From Liquidambar formosana (lineage: Eukaryota > Streptophyta > Magnoliopsida > Saxifragales > Altingiaceae), in contig CM077827.1 in assembly GCA_039720395.1 (NCBI GenBank), positions 12,811,615-12,875,614 of the forward strand: a DNA stretch of 64,000 nucleotides. The letters run 5' to 3'. The position numbers and the translations under genes are program-made. Position 1 is the first letter of the stretch. Each line of letters opens with the position of its first letter. Positions 22,769-34,299 of this stretch are shown piece by piece. Below the pieces are notes generated by a model, which saw only the letters and a program-made list of their open reading frames with translations, did no database searches and was not told where the DNA came from.

Positions 22769-23800
22769 CTTTTTTTTTTTTTTTTTTTTTGTGGATAAGT
22801 GAGTGTTTATTTTCCAAAAAATAAAAGATATACATGAAGTGCAAAACAAGCCCTCAAAGGACAACAAAAACAACAAAAGAGACAACCCTCACATCTCGAG
22901 GTGGGGAAACAAAGCTACCAGACTAGCCTGGCTCTGAAAAAAGTTGACATTGTAACCTTTCCCATTTGGAGATTTAAAAGGCGAGTGCTGATGGCAATTA
23001 GGAGTTAAACGCAAGCTTGGAGTTTTAATGCAAGACTTGCTGGGTTTGAGCTTTAAACTAGCTAAAGCAACATTCAAGAAACTTGATTTTGGAGGCCTAT
23101 TCTCACTAGGCTTTACCAAACCTGTATTGACAATGGTGGGATAGGCAAATTGAGTCATATTGTGATCCACCTTACTACCACGATGAGAATTTGGCACCTA
23201 AATCTTATTCAGTACTAAAGGAGAGCTTGAAGTGGTCTCCTTGTCCTTAGTAGATTTGTTCCTTTTGATCACATTAGTCCACTGATTAGAATCTGGAGTA
23301 GTACTCTCTTGAACTAGTACTACATGGGTCTTGGTAGACACAGTAGAAATGTTTTCTAGAACTTGCACTATAGGGGGTTTGGTAGCCACAGAAGAAAGGC
23401 TCTTAGGAACCCAATTTGTTTACTAACTTTAGAACACGATTTTAAATTATGCCCAAAACATTAGCATTTGCTGCATCATTGAGGTCTCCAAGGGGCTTCA
23501 ACTGAAATGCAAATAATATCTCCATTACTTATCACAATATCAAAATTATCACGGATGTCATCTTCTACAAATATCTCTACACAAGCATGGGCAAAGTTTA
23601 TCCTTTCCCTCTGAATAGTGGCTTCATAAAATAAAGAGGTTTCCTAACACCACTAGCAACATAACTCAACCCTTCTTCAGTCCAATATTCGAAAGGAACA
23701 ATGGTTTCACTCAGCCTGGAAGTTGCTTTCTACAGTAAGACATGAAAGAAAACAATATTTTCTGGAAGTTTTAAAATAAGATTATTACGGTTTGGAATTT
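22769..23800 (-). mobile_element. LINE remnant: ORF1 fragment with poly(A) tail
   Basis: On the minus strand the segment ends in about 22 A's (plus-strand T tract 22769-22790) preceded by GGAAAATAAACACTCAC, a polyadenylation-signal context. Upstream, despite stops, one reads PFEYWTEEGLSYVASG, KPLYFM, INFAHACVEIFVEDDI and CSKC.CFGH, which follow the plant LINE ORF1 (DUF4283 plus zinc-knuckle). A Lys/Ser/Pro-rich tail follows. No reverse transcriptase is present between ORF1 and the tail. It lies inside the CACTA element. The 5' limit is uncertain; 23800-24740 shows no feature I can support. Confidence 0.6.
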
Positions 23801-24740
23801 TCAATTGTGCGCCACCACATGATTTTTCTCCCTGGCATCAATAGGATAGCAGAACCAATGATTCATTCTAAACCCAACAGAACAAGAAAATGACAACAAT
23901 TAGTTGTAGCATGTCGTGAGAGATGATAAGGGAACAAAAATCTTATATACAACATAGATATAAATTCCAAAAGAAACTGAATTATTGTTTCTTTGGCCTA
24001 AATGTGTAACACAACGCTCAATGGTCTGTGACTCTTATGTGTGCATGTACAAAAGCATATTGAGTATAAGGGAAGATAAAATTATGACGAATCACCTCTA
24101 TGTTTCTTGAATGAGGTAGCTGGAATGACCAATTAATTCTCTCTATCATTTGAGATTTAAAGATCACATTAAAGTAATCCCCCTCAAAGAGAGGTGGGGG
24201 AGGGATAGGGATGGCCAGCAGAGGTCACAGGGAACTGAGGTAGTCTTTTATCAAAGTGAAGATGGGATTGGCATAAGAACCTTCTTCTAGTCTCTGAAAC
24301 ATGATTCCATCCATCTGGGCTTGAACTCCATCTGAAAATGTCAAGTCCTGCAATAGTTCTTTCACTGTTCTATCTGCCCTAATCAGAGAATTTCCTACGC
24401 CACTTAAGATCTCAAGTAATATTGGGGAACTAATATGTCAGCTAAATTGGACCACCAAACTAGCTTGCATATATCATCATCTAAATCATAAACGCAATGA
24501 GCAATTGGGATAGTAAAGCAGATTATATACAAAGAAAAACCCACAAATCCACCCAAAGGGAACCAATAGCCCACAAAAATAGAGGAAGAAAGACACCAAC
24601 AGCAACCACGACTTTGAGAAGAGAGATGATAGCCCAACCATTCACGCCCTCTCATCGATTTACACAGCCTAGCCATTTTTATAAACAAGAAAACATAAAC
24701 CAGACAGAGAGAGAAAGAGAAAGAGAGTACAGTGAGAAAT

Positions 24741-24950
24741 CGCCCCAAATCTTCCACTCCAAATCATCCCAAACTGCCCCAAAGCTTTAGCACCGAATCG
24801 CACCTAATCGCCCCAAAGCTTCCACTCCAAATCGTCCCAACCTGCCCTAAAGCTTCAGCACCGAATCGCACTGAATCACCCCAAAGATTCAACACAAAAA
24901 TTGCCCCAAATCTTCAGCCAAGCAAGAGCCCTAACTCTTTCCCTTCTTTC
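24741..24950. repeat. 68-bp direct repeats in the CACTA 5' end
   Basis: Units start CGCCCCAAATCTTCCACTCC at 24741 and CGCCCCAAAGCTTCCACTCC at 24809, with a degenerate third start near 24877. A separate repeat around TTCTTTCCCTTCTTT and AGTGGCGAG follows at about 24935-25010. Short tandem repeats are usual near CACTA ends. Confidence 0.7.
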
Positions 24951-25195
24951 TATAGTGACGAGTCCTAGTTCTTTCCCTTCTTTAGTGGCGAGCCCTAGTT
25001 CTTTCCTTCTTTCTACAATGACTATGGAGTTGAGACAGTAAAGTGAAAAGGGGGAAGTACCTAGGAAACAAAAAGGCGAAAATGTGGCAAAAAAAAATCC
25101 CCCGCGTAACTTTCCTACTCACGGGCGCTTAATTTTCCCAATCACGAGCGCTTATATGGAGAAGCCGTGAAAACGATTTAAACAAGCCGTGAAAA

Positions 25196-25395
25196 TTGAC
25201 AACATTAACGGCGTGCAAAGGAATGCCATAAAATAGCTTATCCACGGCGTGTTATCTATGTACGCCGTTAATATAGTCTCATCTCCCAACATTCACGGCA
25301 TTTAATTTTGACATGCCATAAATAACCTTATTAACGGCTTGCCATTTGCGAACGCCGTTAATATGACGCCATTAATACTCATTTTTCTTGTAGTG
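25196..25395. repeat. CACTA subterminal repeats and terminal inverted repeat
   Basis: Copies of ACGGCGT or ACGCCGT(TAATAT) and near variants occur in both orientations at about 25209, 25243, 25261, 25302, 25338 and 25355. The terminal TTTTTCTTGTAGTG ends at 25395. In En/Spm-type elements such repeats bind the TNPA-type protein. Confidence 0.8.
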
Positions 25396-25640
25396 TGAAT
25401 TAAGAGACCTTTTAGGGCGATATGGGTGCCTATTGGCTTCGCCTAGAACCTTCCCATATCGTATCTTAGCCTCTGAATTCACAACCTTTGGTTTTCGAAA
25501 GATCTTTTTGCCTTACCATTTTTAAACATAGAGTCACTTGTTTTGGAAAATAAAACATTTTAGGGTTTTCCTTGTTTCCTTTAAAAAATGAGGTGGCGAC
25601 TCCCGTTTTATCCCATGTAGGCCACTTTCTGGGGTCCATA
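25396..25640 (+). repeat. Fragment of a Tat-type LTR, plus-strand orientation
   Basis: The stretch ATGGGTGCCTATTGGCTTCG, then CCTAGAACCTTCCCATAT, GGTGGCGACTCCC and TTTCTGGGGTCCA aligns with the reverse complement of the Tat LTR at 9497-9800. Similarity begins right at the CACTA end (TGAATTAAGAGACC against TGAACTGAGAGACC), so the CACTA element is inserted inside this LTR. No primer-binding site follows, so it is a 3' or solo LTR end. Confidence 0.75.
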
Positions 25641-26136
25641 ATGAGTATCCATACAAGAGCAATCAATTCCCATCCTTAGTGAAAAAGCTTTCAAGCCCTA
25701 ATTCTTAAAGAACATTCCATTAAGCAATTATTAGAAGTTTGTTGAGCATTTAAGTGTTGTATTTACTCTAATAGAGATTATTTACAAAAAAATCAACTTC
25801 TATTTCAAGCGTTGTAACGGTTGTGTGAACCCAAGTGAGACAAGAGAGTTTTGTCTTGAGGAGAGCTTCTCTTTGTAAAGGTTTGATCTCCACCTTTGAA
25901 GGAGATTGTGATAGTGGATTGTAGAACCCTTAAGCGGAGCTCTTGAGGCGATGACGTAGGCGGGAAGGCCGAACCTCGTTAAAATCTTGTGTTTGCATTC
26001 TCTAACTCATTCTTATTATTGCTTATTGTTGAATTTGCTCTTATTTGCAATAATCTGTTTTTTAGTTTGTCATTATTGTTTTAATTGGCTATAAACCCTA
26101 TTCACCTCCCTCTAGGGTTGTACATTTGGGATAACA
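25641..26136 (+). repeat. 3' portion of a SIRE-like copia LTR
   Basis: The block GAGCTCTTGAGGCGATGACG, then TAGGCGGGAAGG and CCGAACCTCGTTAAAATC, and the end CTAGGGTTGTACATTTGGGATAACA closely match the last 200 bases of the solo LTR at 55734-57060. Its 5' part is missing and no primer-binding site follows. The left border at 25641 is approximate. Confidence 0.65.
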
Positions 26137-26639
26137 CTTTTCTCTCTCACTCTCTTTCTGCTTTTCCTTTTTTCTTTTTGGACTCCTCACTAGGCGTATG
26201 GAGTGCACTGATTGATTGAAGGGCCTATTTATCTATAGTTGGTGATTTGGAATTGGTATGGTCTACACTTCCAGATTGCTTTACTTTAAAGTGAATGTTT
26301 CCCTAAAAAGGAAAACGTTCACAGAAAAGCAAAACTCAGAGTAACCATCAGTTATTGGTTTAAAGACGTAATTGATTGTTTTTTGGGTATCCAAAAATCA
26401 GCAATTAAGTCCGACTTGGATTTCAATGACTCCTAAGGTCTGTGTTACCTAAAGATTATGGATATAGAGACTCAGTTGAGGAGGGGGAAGGTATCAGCAC
26501 CCCCTCACACCCCGTGGATTGAAACCATGGTTGCCATGTTCTAAATTGCATTCTTAACAGTACAACACTTTAAAAAAATTCCTAAAATGAAGCATGCATA
26601 TGATATTGACATTGGGTTGTGCAAAAATGTGGCCCTAAC

Positions 26640-26895
26640 TTGATTTGAAAGAATTTATTGAAAGATGGCATTTGCTTTTGCTTTTAAAAGATGCATTGAA
26701 AGATAGCATTTACTTTTGCTTTGAAAGATGCTTTGAAAGGTGGCTTTACTTTTGCTTTGAAAGATACAAAATTTATTGAAAGATGGTATTTGCTTTTGCT
26801 TTTGAAAGATGCATTAAAAGATAGCATTTACTTTTGCTTTGAAAGATGTTTTGAAAGATGACATTTACTTTTACTTTTGAAAGATGCTTTGAAAA
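26640..26895. repeat. Tandem array of GAAAGATG-type units
   Basis: Repeated words TTGAAAGATG, (C/T)ATTTGCTTTTGCTTT and ATTTACTTTTGCTTT alternate about every 30-40 bases within the Ogre-like LTR. Confidence 0.75.
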
Positions 26896-27059
26896 GGGTG
26901 TGGTAACTCAATGTCAAGTGTAAGTGTGTGTCATAAAATATGGCATACGCTTTGAATTTCAAAAGATGCAATTAAAGATAGCATACTTTTTATTTCAAGA
27001 GATGCGCGGTAATCATGGTATAAGTGAAATGAGATGAGATTGGTGAGAGATGGATAGAA

Positions 27060-27270
27060 TTTTGAAGAATTGAATTGATTTGGAAACATTTTGAAATATT
27101 GAAAATTGATCTTGAATGCTTTGGAGAATTTGGATGAAAATGGATTTGAATTGAATTGAATTAGAATGAATTGATTTGAATAAAAATTGATTTGAATTGA
27201 AATGATTTGGAATGAATTAAATTGAATTGAAATGAATTGATTTGAATTGAATTGATTTCGATGAAAATTG
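27060..27270. repeat. Tandem array of GAATTGATTT-type units
   Basis: About 15 copies of GAATTGAATT or GAATTGATTTG variants follow one another. The minus-strand open frame here (rich in Asn, Ser, Phe) is a by-product of the repeat. Confidence 0.75.
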
Positions 27271-27447
27271 ATTTTTATGCAAATATTCGCAGAAAATTGG
27301 ATAGCTTTTCGGTATATGAAAAATAAATAATGCGTTTTTTTGTTTGGTAAATGGTACCATTTGTGATGAATTTCATATTGAAATGAGATGAGGATGAATA
27401 AAAATGACCAATTTGGACTATTCATTTGGTAAAAATCCAACAGAAAT

Positions 27448-28010
27448 TTCGGCAGCCTTCTGGCGTCTCAAAAGTTATTTGAAAAATTTTGGACATGTAT
27501 GCAACATATATTTTTATGGAAAAAATTGGGCAACCTTCCGACGTCTAAAAATATTCCAGAAAATATTAGTGCGTGTATGACATACTTCGTGGCAAAGTAG
27601 TGCATGTGTGACATGCTTTGTGACATAGCTAGTATGTGCGTGTGTGATATGCTTTGTGAAATAGTTAGTGAACATGACATGCTTTGTAAAAAAAAGTTGG
27701 TATATGACATGCTTTTGATATAGTTTGAGTATACAACAAGCTATATTCCTAAGCTAGTGTGTGTGTGTCATGCTTCATGGCAAAAACTCAGTAGCCTAAC
27801 GGTGTATCAAAATATTTTAGAAAAATTTGTGCATCTGTGATAAATGTAGGAAAAATTGGGCTGCCTAACAGCGTATCAAAGTATTTCTAGAAAAAAACCT
27901 ATGCGTCTGTGATTGTGTGTGTTTAGTAAAAAGTTTGGCAGCCTAATGGCGTATCAAAATATTTCTTGAAAACACTGTGCATTTGTGATGTGTGTGTGTT
28001 TAAAAATCAA
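27448..28010. repeat. Five dispersed copies of a 60-80 bp unit
   Basis: A unit starting GGCAGCCTAATGGCGTATC with the tail TGTGATGTGTGTGTTT recurs at about 27450, 27530, 27785, 27851 and 27930. Between 27590 and 27770 a second motif, GACATGCTTTGTGA, recurs about every 40 bases. Confidence 0.7.
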
Positions 28011-28172
28011 GCTTTTTGGCGCTATTTGCGAGTGCATAGCAATTGGCCCTATTTGGAAGTGCGCGTGCGTGGCTATTTGCAAGCTAAACTCCATTTCTTT
28101 GCCTTTTTATATACATAGGAGTAATACCCTACAAAACAAAGATTAGGAAAGTTGATTAACAATTCATGCTAT

Positions 28173-28203
<31 letters not shown>

Positions 28204-28934
28204 GGACATCCAAGCGCGATTGAAACCATAGGGTTTCTTTATTTGGCCTAAACACACAAAATTGAGCAAATCTACATCTTAATGTTTATGTGCATGCGCT
28301 AGGCTTGGTTCCACCCTTTCGAGGGAGCTCATTACCATAGCTTTAAGGAGGTTTATCTTGATAGATTTGCTCAATCTAATATGTTCAAACACAAACAAGA
28401 ACCCCTAAATAATTTCTGTGCACGGAGTCTATGCATAATACGCCTCTTTCTATTATATATAAGTCCTCCCAAGCTTCAATAAACAAACAAGATTAGTAGC
28501 ACAATTCAAAACATATGAAATTGAAAAAAAATCACATCTTTATACCTTTCCTTTGAAACTTTCTTTTGCTTTTGCTTTCTATTGCTTCCTTTCTTTGAAT
28601 TACATACACTTTGTACACACACAACTCACTTTCACTCACTAGAACCAGCCATGGGGGAGGTGTTTTTGTGGTGTTTTGGTGTTTGGGAGTTGATTTGGAG
28701 TGGTGGAATTAGCTTGAACAAGCTTTGGAGTGATTTGGAAGTGAAAACAGTGGTAACCCAGTGAAGTTAGCAGTCACCCGAGAATAAGTTGACAGTCAAC
28801 CGACACAAAGGTGATAGTCGTTCCGTAATAAAAATACAGCAGTTTCTGGGTGTGTTTTTCCTAGCTACCCAAGCCCAAAAATGGAGGTTTTGTGTGGTTG
28901 GGTGTTCTTGGACAGCACCTTGGGAAGGCCTTTT

Positions 28935-29040
28935 GAATGGGTTTGATGGTGGCTTTGTGGTGGTGGAAGTGGTAGAGGTGGTGGTGGAGGTGTGGTGGTG
29001 GAGTGGTGGTGTGGTGGTGGAGTGGTGGAACAAGGAGGAG
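28935..29040 (+). repeat. GGT/GTG-rich low-complexity tract
   Basis: GGTGGTGG, GTGGAGGTG and GTGGTGGAGTGG repeat for about 100 bases. It lies on the template-opposite strand of the LTR, about 120-230 bases downstream of the LTR TATA box. Confidence 0.75.
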
Positions 29041-29158
29041 CTCCTCTCCCTTTGGCTGGCCACTCTTGGGAGCTTCTCTCTCTAGAAGTGCTGCACTCTC
29101 AATTTGGTAGGAGTTTCTTGGCTTTCCGAAGCTTGAGAAATGGATGGAATAAGTGGGG

Positions 29159-29166
29159 TATTTATA
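29159..29166 (-). promoter_or_regulatory. TATA box of the Ogre-like LTR
   Basis: TATAAATA on the minus strand, in the context CCCTATAAATACC, 1.8 kb from the LTR start; same motif and orientation as in the Tat LTR. Confidence 0.55.
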
Positions 29167-30960
29167 GGGAAAGTGGATGGTTTAGTTGTATATAGGTGAG
29201 TTAATCTCACTCATCCATTCTTGAGGTTCAATCCCAGCCCTACACCTCACTTGCTTAATGACTAAGGACTTATTCTTAGACCTAGATCTTGCCTTGGTGA
29301 TCAAGGCCTCATCCTAGCCACACATTTTTGGGGCAAAAGTGCTATTAAGCTAAAGTTAAATAGCTTTGGGTGCAAAATAGAATTAAAGTAACTTCTAAAT
29401 ATCCTATCTTGTTGGTGTGGGGGGACACAAGAGCTTAATGTGTTGATTTTCCTTATCTCTTCGTCTCCAAGTCACGGATAAATATCTCGCACACGTTATT
29501 TACTATTCACAACAACGCGGGAAATATTAAAATGCTCATAACTTCTTGCCACGTGCTCAGAATTGGATGATCCACCTGTTGTTGGAAAGATAATTCTGAG
29601 CTCTTCATTTTGATTGTGGTCCGGGCTTATGATTGCAGCTTTTCTTGGTCATGGATTGCGAGGCATGCAGGGCCCACCCGAGCTCTCTTTGAAACTTCAG
29701 TTGGAAATATTTTACTTCCAGAACTCCAAATAACGTGAGATCAGTGGTTATGAATTTTTCTCATCATGCTCTTCAGGTTGACTTGAGAGTTGACTTTTTC
29801 TGATCAAGTTTGATCAAAGTTGACATTCTGTGCTCCTCAAACTATGTAGGACCCACTTGCAACCCTTTTGAGTTTATGAGCTCTGATTGAGATGGAGTCA
29901 GTTGCAATGGATTCTTTTCATTATTTTCTTCAATATGCCTGCAAATTCAAATTTTTCTGATCAAGGTTGACAGAGTTGACTTTCTATGCGCGTGGGGCCC
30001 GCATGGACTTTTTCAGTGTTCTAGACCTCAGATTGGGATGAGACTTGTGGCAACAGTCCTATCTCACTGTTTCCTTCTGAATGACTACAAAGTTGACTTT
30101 TTCAACATAGTTGACGACAATTGATTTTTTGGTTTGCATCATCTTTTTTAATGTTCTGGAGCTCATATTGTTGTGAGACCACTGGCAGCGGATTTGTGTC
30201 GTTGTTTTCTTCTAAATGACTACAAAGTTGATTTTTTTTATTATAGTTGACTTTTTGACCAAAGTTGACTTTTTGGAGTGCACAATGCCCACGGGGGCAG
30301 ATTGAGCTTGGGAACTCTGATTGAGATGCTTCTGGAGGTGTTGGAAAGATTTTGACATGCTCTTCATGATTTTGAATTTGTTCTGCAACTTTGATTTCCT
30401 TAGTATGCGATTAAACACAAAGAACCATGTTTTTGAAAAAAGTGAAATACTCTAGGAATGGATGATTTCTGGCAATTGTGCTGTTTCAAAAAAAGATCTT
30501 AGAATGTGCTAGAAAATCTGTTCCTAGACTTTCATAAATTCTTGGGGCGACTTATTTTTATGAGTTTGTTCTAGTGTTGTGAAAAAGCTGTGTGAGATTA
30601 TCTAGGACCAGGACATTTTTAGTAGCATTGCTATTTCACAAAAAGGTCTTAGAATGTGTCAAAACATATGTTCCCAGATTTTTGGAAATTTATGCTGCAG
30701 CTTTTTTTCTCACGTTTTCCAACGCTTGCCAGAAATGGCTTAAAACTTCAAATGGCTCCACACGGAGTTCCCTGATTCTGAATTGGGCATGCTACTAGTT
30801 ATTGAAAAGATAATTCCAAACCCATCAAGACGGCTGAGGTCTCAACTCCTGTGCAAGACTCGTTCTCTGGCTGAGAATTTCTTGTGGGGTTGTAAATGGT
30901 TCTGGTATTCAGGTGACATCCCTTTGATGTATATGCTTGGTAAAAATGGGGTGTCTACAG

Positions 30961-32424
30961 TCCATAATGGCAAATCACACATGGGAATTAGTTGATCTAC
31001 CACTTGGAATTAAAACCATAGGTTGTAAATGGGTATTTAGATAGAAACTTAAACTTGATGGTTCTATTGATAAATTTAAAGCTAGGTTGGTAGCAAAAGG
31101 TTTTAAACAAAAGGAAGGTGTTGATTATTTTGATACTTATTCTCCTGTGGCTAAAATTACTACAATTAGAATTCTTATTGCCATTGCTTCCATACATAAA
31201 TTCATAATTCACTAAATGGATGTTAAAACGGCTTTCTTAAATGGGGATTTAGATGAAGAAATATATATGGACCAACCTGAGGGATTTGTAGTCCCTAGCT
31301 AAGAACAAAAAGTGTGTAAACTTATTATATCTTTGTATGGTCTTAAATAAGCCCCAAAACAATGGCATGAAAAATTTGATTCTGTGCTTATTGCTAATGG
31401 TTATTTGTTGAATGATGCTGATAGATTTGTATCTAGTAAATTTTCAAATAATTCTGGTGTTATTATTTGTCTTTATGTTGATGATATGCTTATTATGGGT
31501 ACTGATATATCCGTTGTTAAATCTACTAAGAAATTTTTTACCTCTAAATTTGATACGAAAGACATGGGAGAGGTAGATGTTATCTTAGGTATCAAAATTT
31601 CTAAAACTTTTGATGGACTAGCTTTGTCTCAATCTCATTATGTTAAAAAATTATTTAAAAAATTTGGTTATTCAGATAAAGATCCCATGAAAACTCCTTA
31701 TGATCCTAGCATTTATCTTTAAAAAAATAAAGGTGAAAGTGTGTCACAACCTCAGTATGCTAGAATTATAGGAAGTTTAATATATTTGATAAATTGCACA
31801 AGACCAGATATTGCCTATGCAGTCCATAGACTTAGTAGATATACTCATAATCCTAGTAGAGACCATTAGACTGCTGTTGTAAGGGTATTGAGATATCTTA
31901 AGGGGACTATTAATTTAGGTCTCCATTATATTGGTTATCAAGCTGTACTAGAAGGGTTTTACGATGCTAACTGGATAATAGGTAATGATGAAATTAATTC
32001 TACTAGTGGATATTTATTTACTTTGGGTGGTGGACCAATTTCTTGGAGATCCACTAAATAAACATGCAAAGCTCGGTCCACTATGGAATCCGAATTTATT
32101 GCTTTGGAATTAGCAGGTCGAGAAGCTGAATGGATTAGAAATATTTTGACTGATATTCCTTTATGGTCTAAACCTGTTCCATCTATTTCTTTGTATTGTG
32201 ATTGCCAGGTTGCGATAGCTTGAGCTAAAAGCAAAATTTACAATGGGAAGAGTAGGCACATATGCCTCAGACATAATATTGTGAAGCAGCTACTTAGTGA
32301 TGGAGTAATTACTCTGGATTTTAGGAAATCCAAAGACAACCTGGTAGACCCTTTGACAAAGGGATTAGCTAGACAGCTAATAGTTGATACATCGAGTGGG
32401 ATGGGGTTTAAGCCAATTTTATAA
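30961..32424 (+). pseudogene. pol: Ty1/copia pol fragment: reverse transcriptase and RNase H
   Basis: One uninterrupted frame of 488 codons reads [63 protein letters not shown] (YVDD), SLIYLINCTRPDIAYAV, a degenerate RNase H (YDANWIIGNDEINSTSGY, TMESEFIALE) and ends near the usual C-terminus. It has eight internal stops, at 31042, 31213, 31300, 31348, 31720, 31867, 32059 and 32221, and no frameshift. Gag, protease, integrase and the start of RT are missing because the Ogre-like LTR cuts in at 30960. The RNase H Asp-Asn-Gln substitution (CDCQVAIA) also shows loss of constraint. Confidence 0.88.
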
Positions 32425-32999
32425 GCTACTTGTGATGGCAACCTAACCTATATGATTGGAGATCCTAAGAAATAGGTTCAATGGGTAAAAACAAGTCACT
32501 TGAGTAGCCGATAAGCACTATCCTTAAATGTTTGGAGCCCATCCCTATGGTGTAGATAGTGCTAATTGCAACGAGTAAGGTTGAGTTATAGCTCTTAATG
32601 AATCCATAACCTAATTGGGTGGTGTGTTAGTTGTAATTCACACTTGATGGAATTCACCTATGTGAGTGTGAAGGTGGGGCCACCTTCTATGAGAATGTGG
32701 CTTAATTCTTTAAAGTACTCATGAAAATCGAGGTAGGGCGCATGGCCTAAACGCGCCAACCCGAGAAAGTTATTCAACTATAAAAGTGGAATGTGTGTGG
32801 TATGTATAGCCAATTTACATTAAAAGGGTTAGGTTCAAGAAATTTAGTTTACCTGATTCTTGTGAACTCAATCTGCTACACTAGGTGGCGATTCAAGTTC
32901 AAAAGACATCGGCACTGATGTATTTCATTTTATTTTACCCAACTCAATAATTTTATTTCTTTATTTATTTTTATATAAAATTTGAATCATGTGGGGGAT
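32425..32999 (+). other. 3' untranslated part of the copia fragment, with polypurine tract
   Basis: No reading frame. The stretch ends GTGGGGGATTG, where GTGGGGGAT (32991-32999) is the polypurine tract directly before the LTR. Confidence 0.65.
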
Positions 33000-33540
33000 T
33001 GTTAGTTTTTATTTTAATATGATTCAAATTTTAATACGTAAGTGAGAACACCTTTTATTTAGTGTCATTGGATATATTCTAGCAATTCCTTTACATGTCT
33101 TTTGAAAACCTAAGTTATGAAGATTTTCAATTACCGCACATATAAATGATGTGCTTGAGCTGTTTGGCTCTTGTTTGTCTTCCAAGAAGCAATTAAGTCA
33201 TATAGCCGTTTGGACTTTATTCCTATAATATATTTCTACATAAATTCTGGTTCTTTATTATTTTAATTGCTATCATTATTTTAGAATTTGTTTTTTGTGG
33301 CGTTTGGTTTTGAGTTGGCCAAATCCACATTACTCTAATATATATATTTTCATCATTTTTAGTTACATATATACACATTTAAAACCTCTATCTCTATCTC
33401 TCTTATTTTCACTTGTTTAAAGAGTTGGGTTGGTGAAATTACATGTATTTTCCATTTAAATCCTAGACAATTACTTCGATTAGGCTTTAAGTATTAAAAT
33501 TGGAAAAATAATTCTTTTCACTAAATTGCAACATACCACA
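33000..33540 (+). repeat. 3' LTR of the copia fragment, right end uncertain
   Basis: Starts TGTTAGTTTTTATTTTAATA right after the polypurine tract at 33000. I cannot find a clear CA end or a partner LTR; 33540 is a guess based on a change in composition. Between it and 34086 only GA-rich simple sequence is visible. Confidence 0.5.
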
Positions 33541-34299
33541 AAATTTCGTGTAATAAAAGTGTGAAGGCTAGAAGTTAGCGGTAAACACAAACACCAAGGA
33601 AGGGCCTCCGCCAATGGTGGAATTTCTCTCATGCAACTGCCCAAATGAGTAGAGGGAGAAGAGAAAGAAAGAGAAATTCTCGTGGAATGTAATTTGAAAG
33701 AATCAAACTTAGCTAATTTAGAGAAAGGGAAGAGAGAGAGAGGAAGAGACTTTTAGCCTCTTGGCTAGAGAGACCAGTAGAGATCATCAAATGAAAGGAC
33801 AACCCAACTCTTCTCCCCAATTAACATAATAGAGAGAGAGAGAAAGGGAGAGAGACAGAAGAGTGATATTTTGTTTGAAGTAATTTTTTTTTCAGGCATT
33901 TCAAGATCTTCCTATGGACAGATAAACATAAACAAGAGGAACTTTTTATAGGTTGGTATCAATTGTAGAGAGAGAATACGAAGTAGATGAGAGAAAAAGT
34001 GGTTTTGTGGGATCGGTTATGTTTGTCAATTACTCTCATATAAACACATTGAAGAAGAGCATTTGAAGAGAGAAAGAAAGGAGGAGACGTGGCTGCCGAA
34101 GGGGGGTTATGTAGAAAGAAAAGAGGTTGGAAATGGGTCGGTAGCAGTAGCAATAGACAAGGACAAAGGGAGCCAAAATGCTCTCAAATGGGATGTTGAT
34201 CACCTTCTCCACAGGGGCCAAACTGTGATTCTCATCCACGTCAACCTTGAAGGCACATTGGCTTTCTCTGCCTTGCCATCTCTTACTACCCTTGTAACA

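Larger units (their letters stand above)
12122..25395 (-). mobile_element. CACTA (En/Spm) transposon, left end outside window or lost
   Basis: The right end on the plus strand is TTTTTCTTGTAGTG at 25382-25395, the reverse complement of the family terminus CACTACAAGAAA. Inward of it are subterminal repeats built on ACGCCGT/ACGGCGT (25196-25395). Reading leftwards on the minus strand come a TNP2-type transposase (21585-18021) and a Transposase_24-type second ORF (17086-14414), the usual order. Everything coding is broken, so the copy is not autonomous. No CACTA-type left terminus is visible before the Tat LTR at 12121; the simplest reading is that Tat inserted into this element. The base triplet after the end is TGA (25396-25398), a candidate 3-bp target duplication. 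Confidence 0.85.
26137..30959 (-). repeat. Truncated Ogre-like LTR with several tandem arrays
   Basis: On the minus strand it begins TGTAGACACCCCATTTTTACC at 30959, closely like the Tat LTR start (TGTCACACCCCATTTTTGC). It has TATAAATA at 29159-29166 and the block AAGGTATCAGCACCCCCTCA near 26490, comparable to the Tat LTR near 10268. It is truncated at the left, where about 26137-26390 is unassigned. At more than 4.5 kb it is within the very long LTR range known for Ogre elements. It interrupts a copia pol frame at 30960; GTCCA (30960-30964) is a candidate target duplication. Nothing coding is visible. Confidence 0.7.

Noticed and set aside
26931..27440. 169-codon minus-strand open frame rich in Asn, Gln, Ser, Phe and Ile
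   Set aside because: It is a translation of the GAATTGATTT tandem array, with no domain.
28789..29195. Open frames rich in Val/Gly/Trp in the Ogre-like LTR
   Set aside because: They are products of the GGTGGTGG low-complexity tract.
25635..30966. GTCCATAATG at both 25635 and 30960 as target duplications of one insertion
   Set aside because: At 25635 the bases belong to the end of a plus-strand Tat LTR, whereas at 30960 they are copia coding sequence, and the LTRs on the inner side do not start there in the needed orientation.
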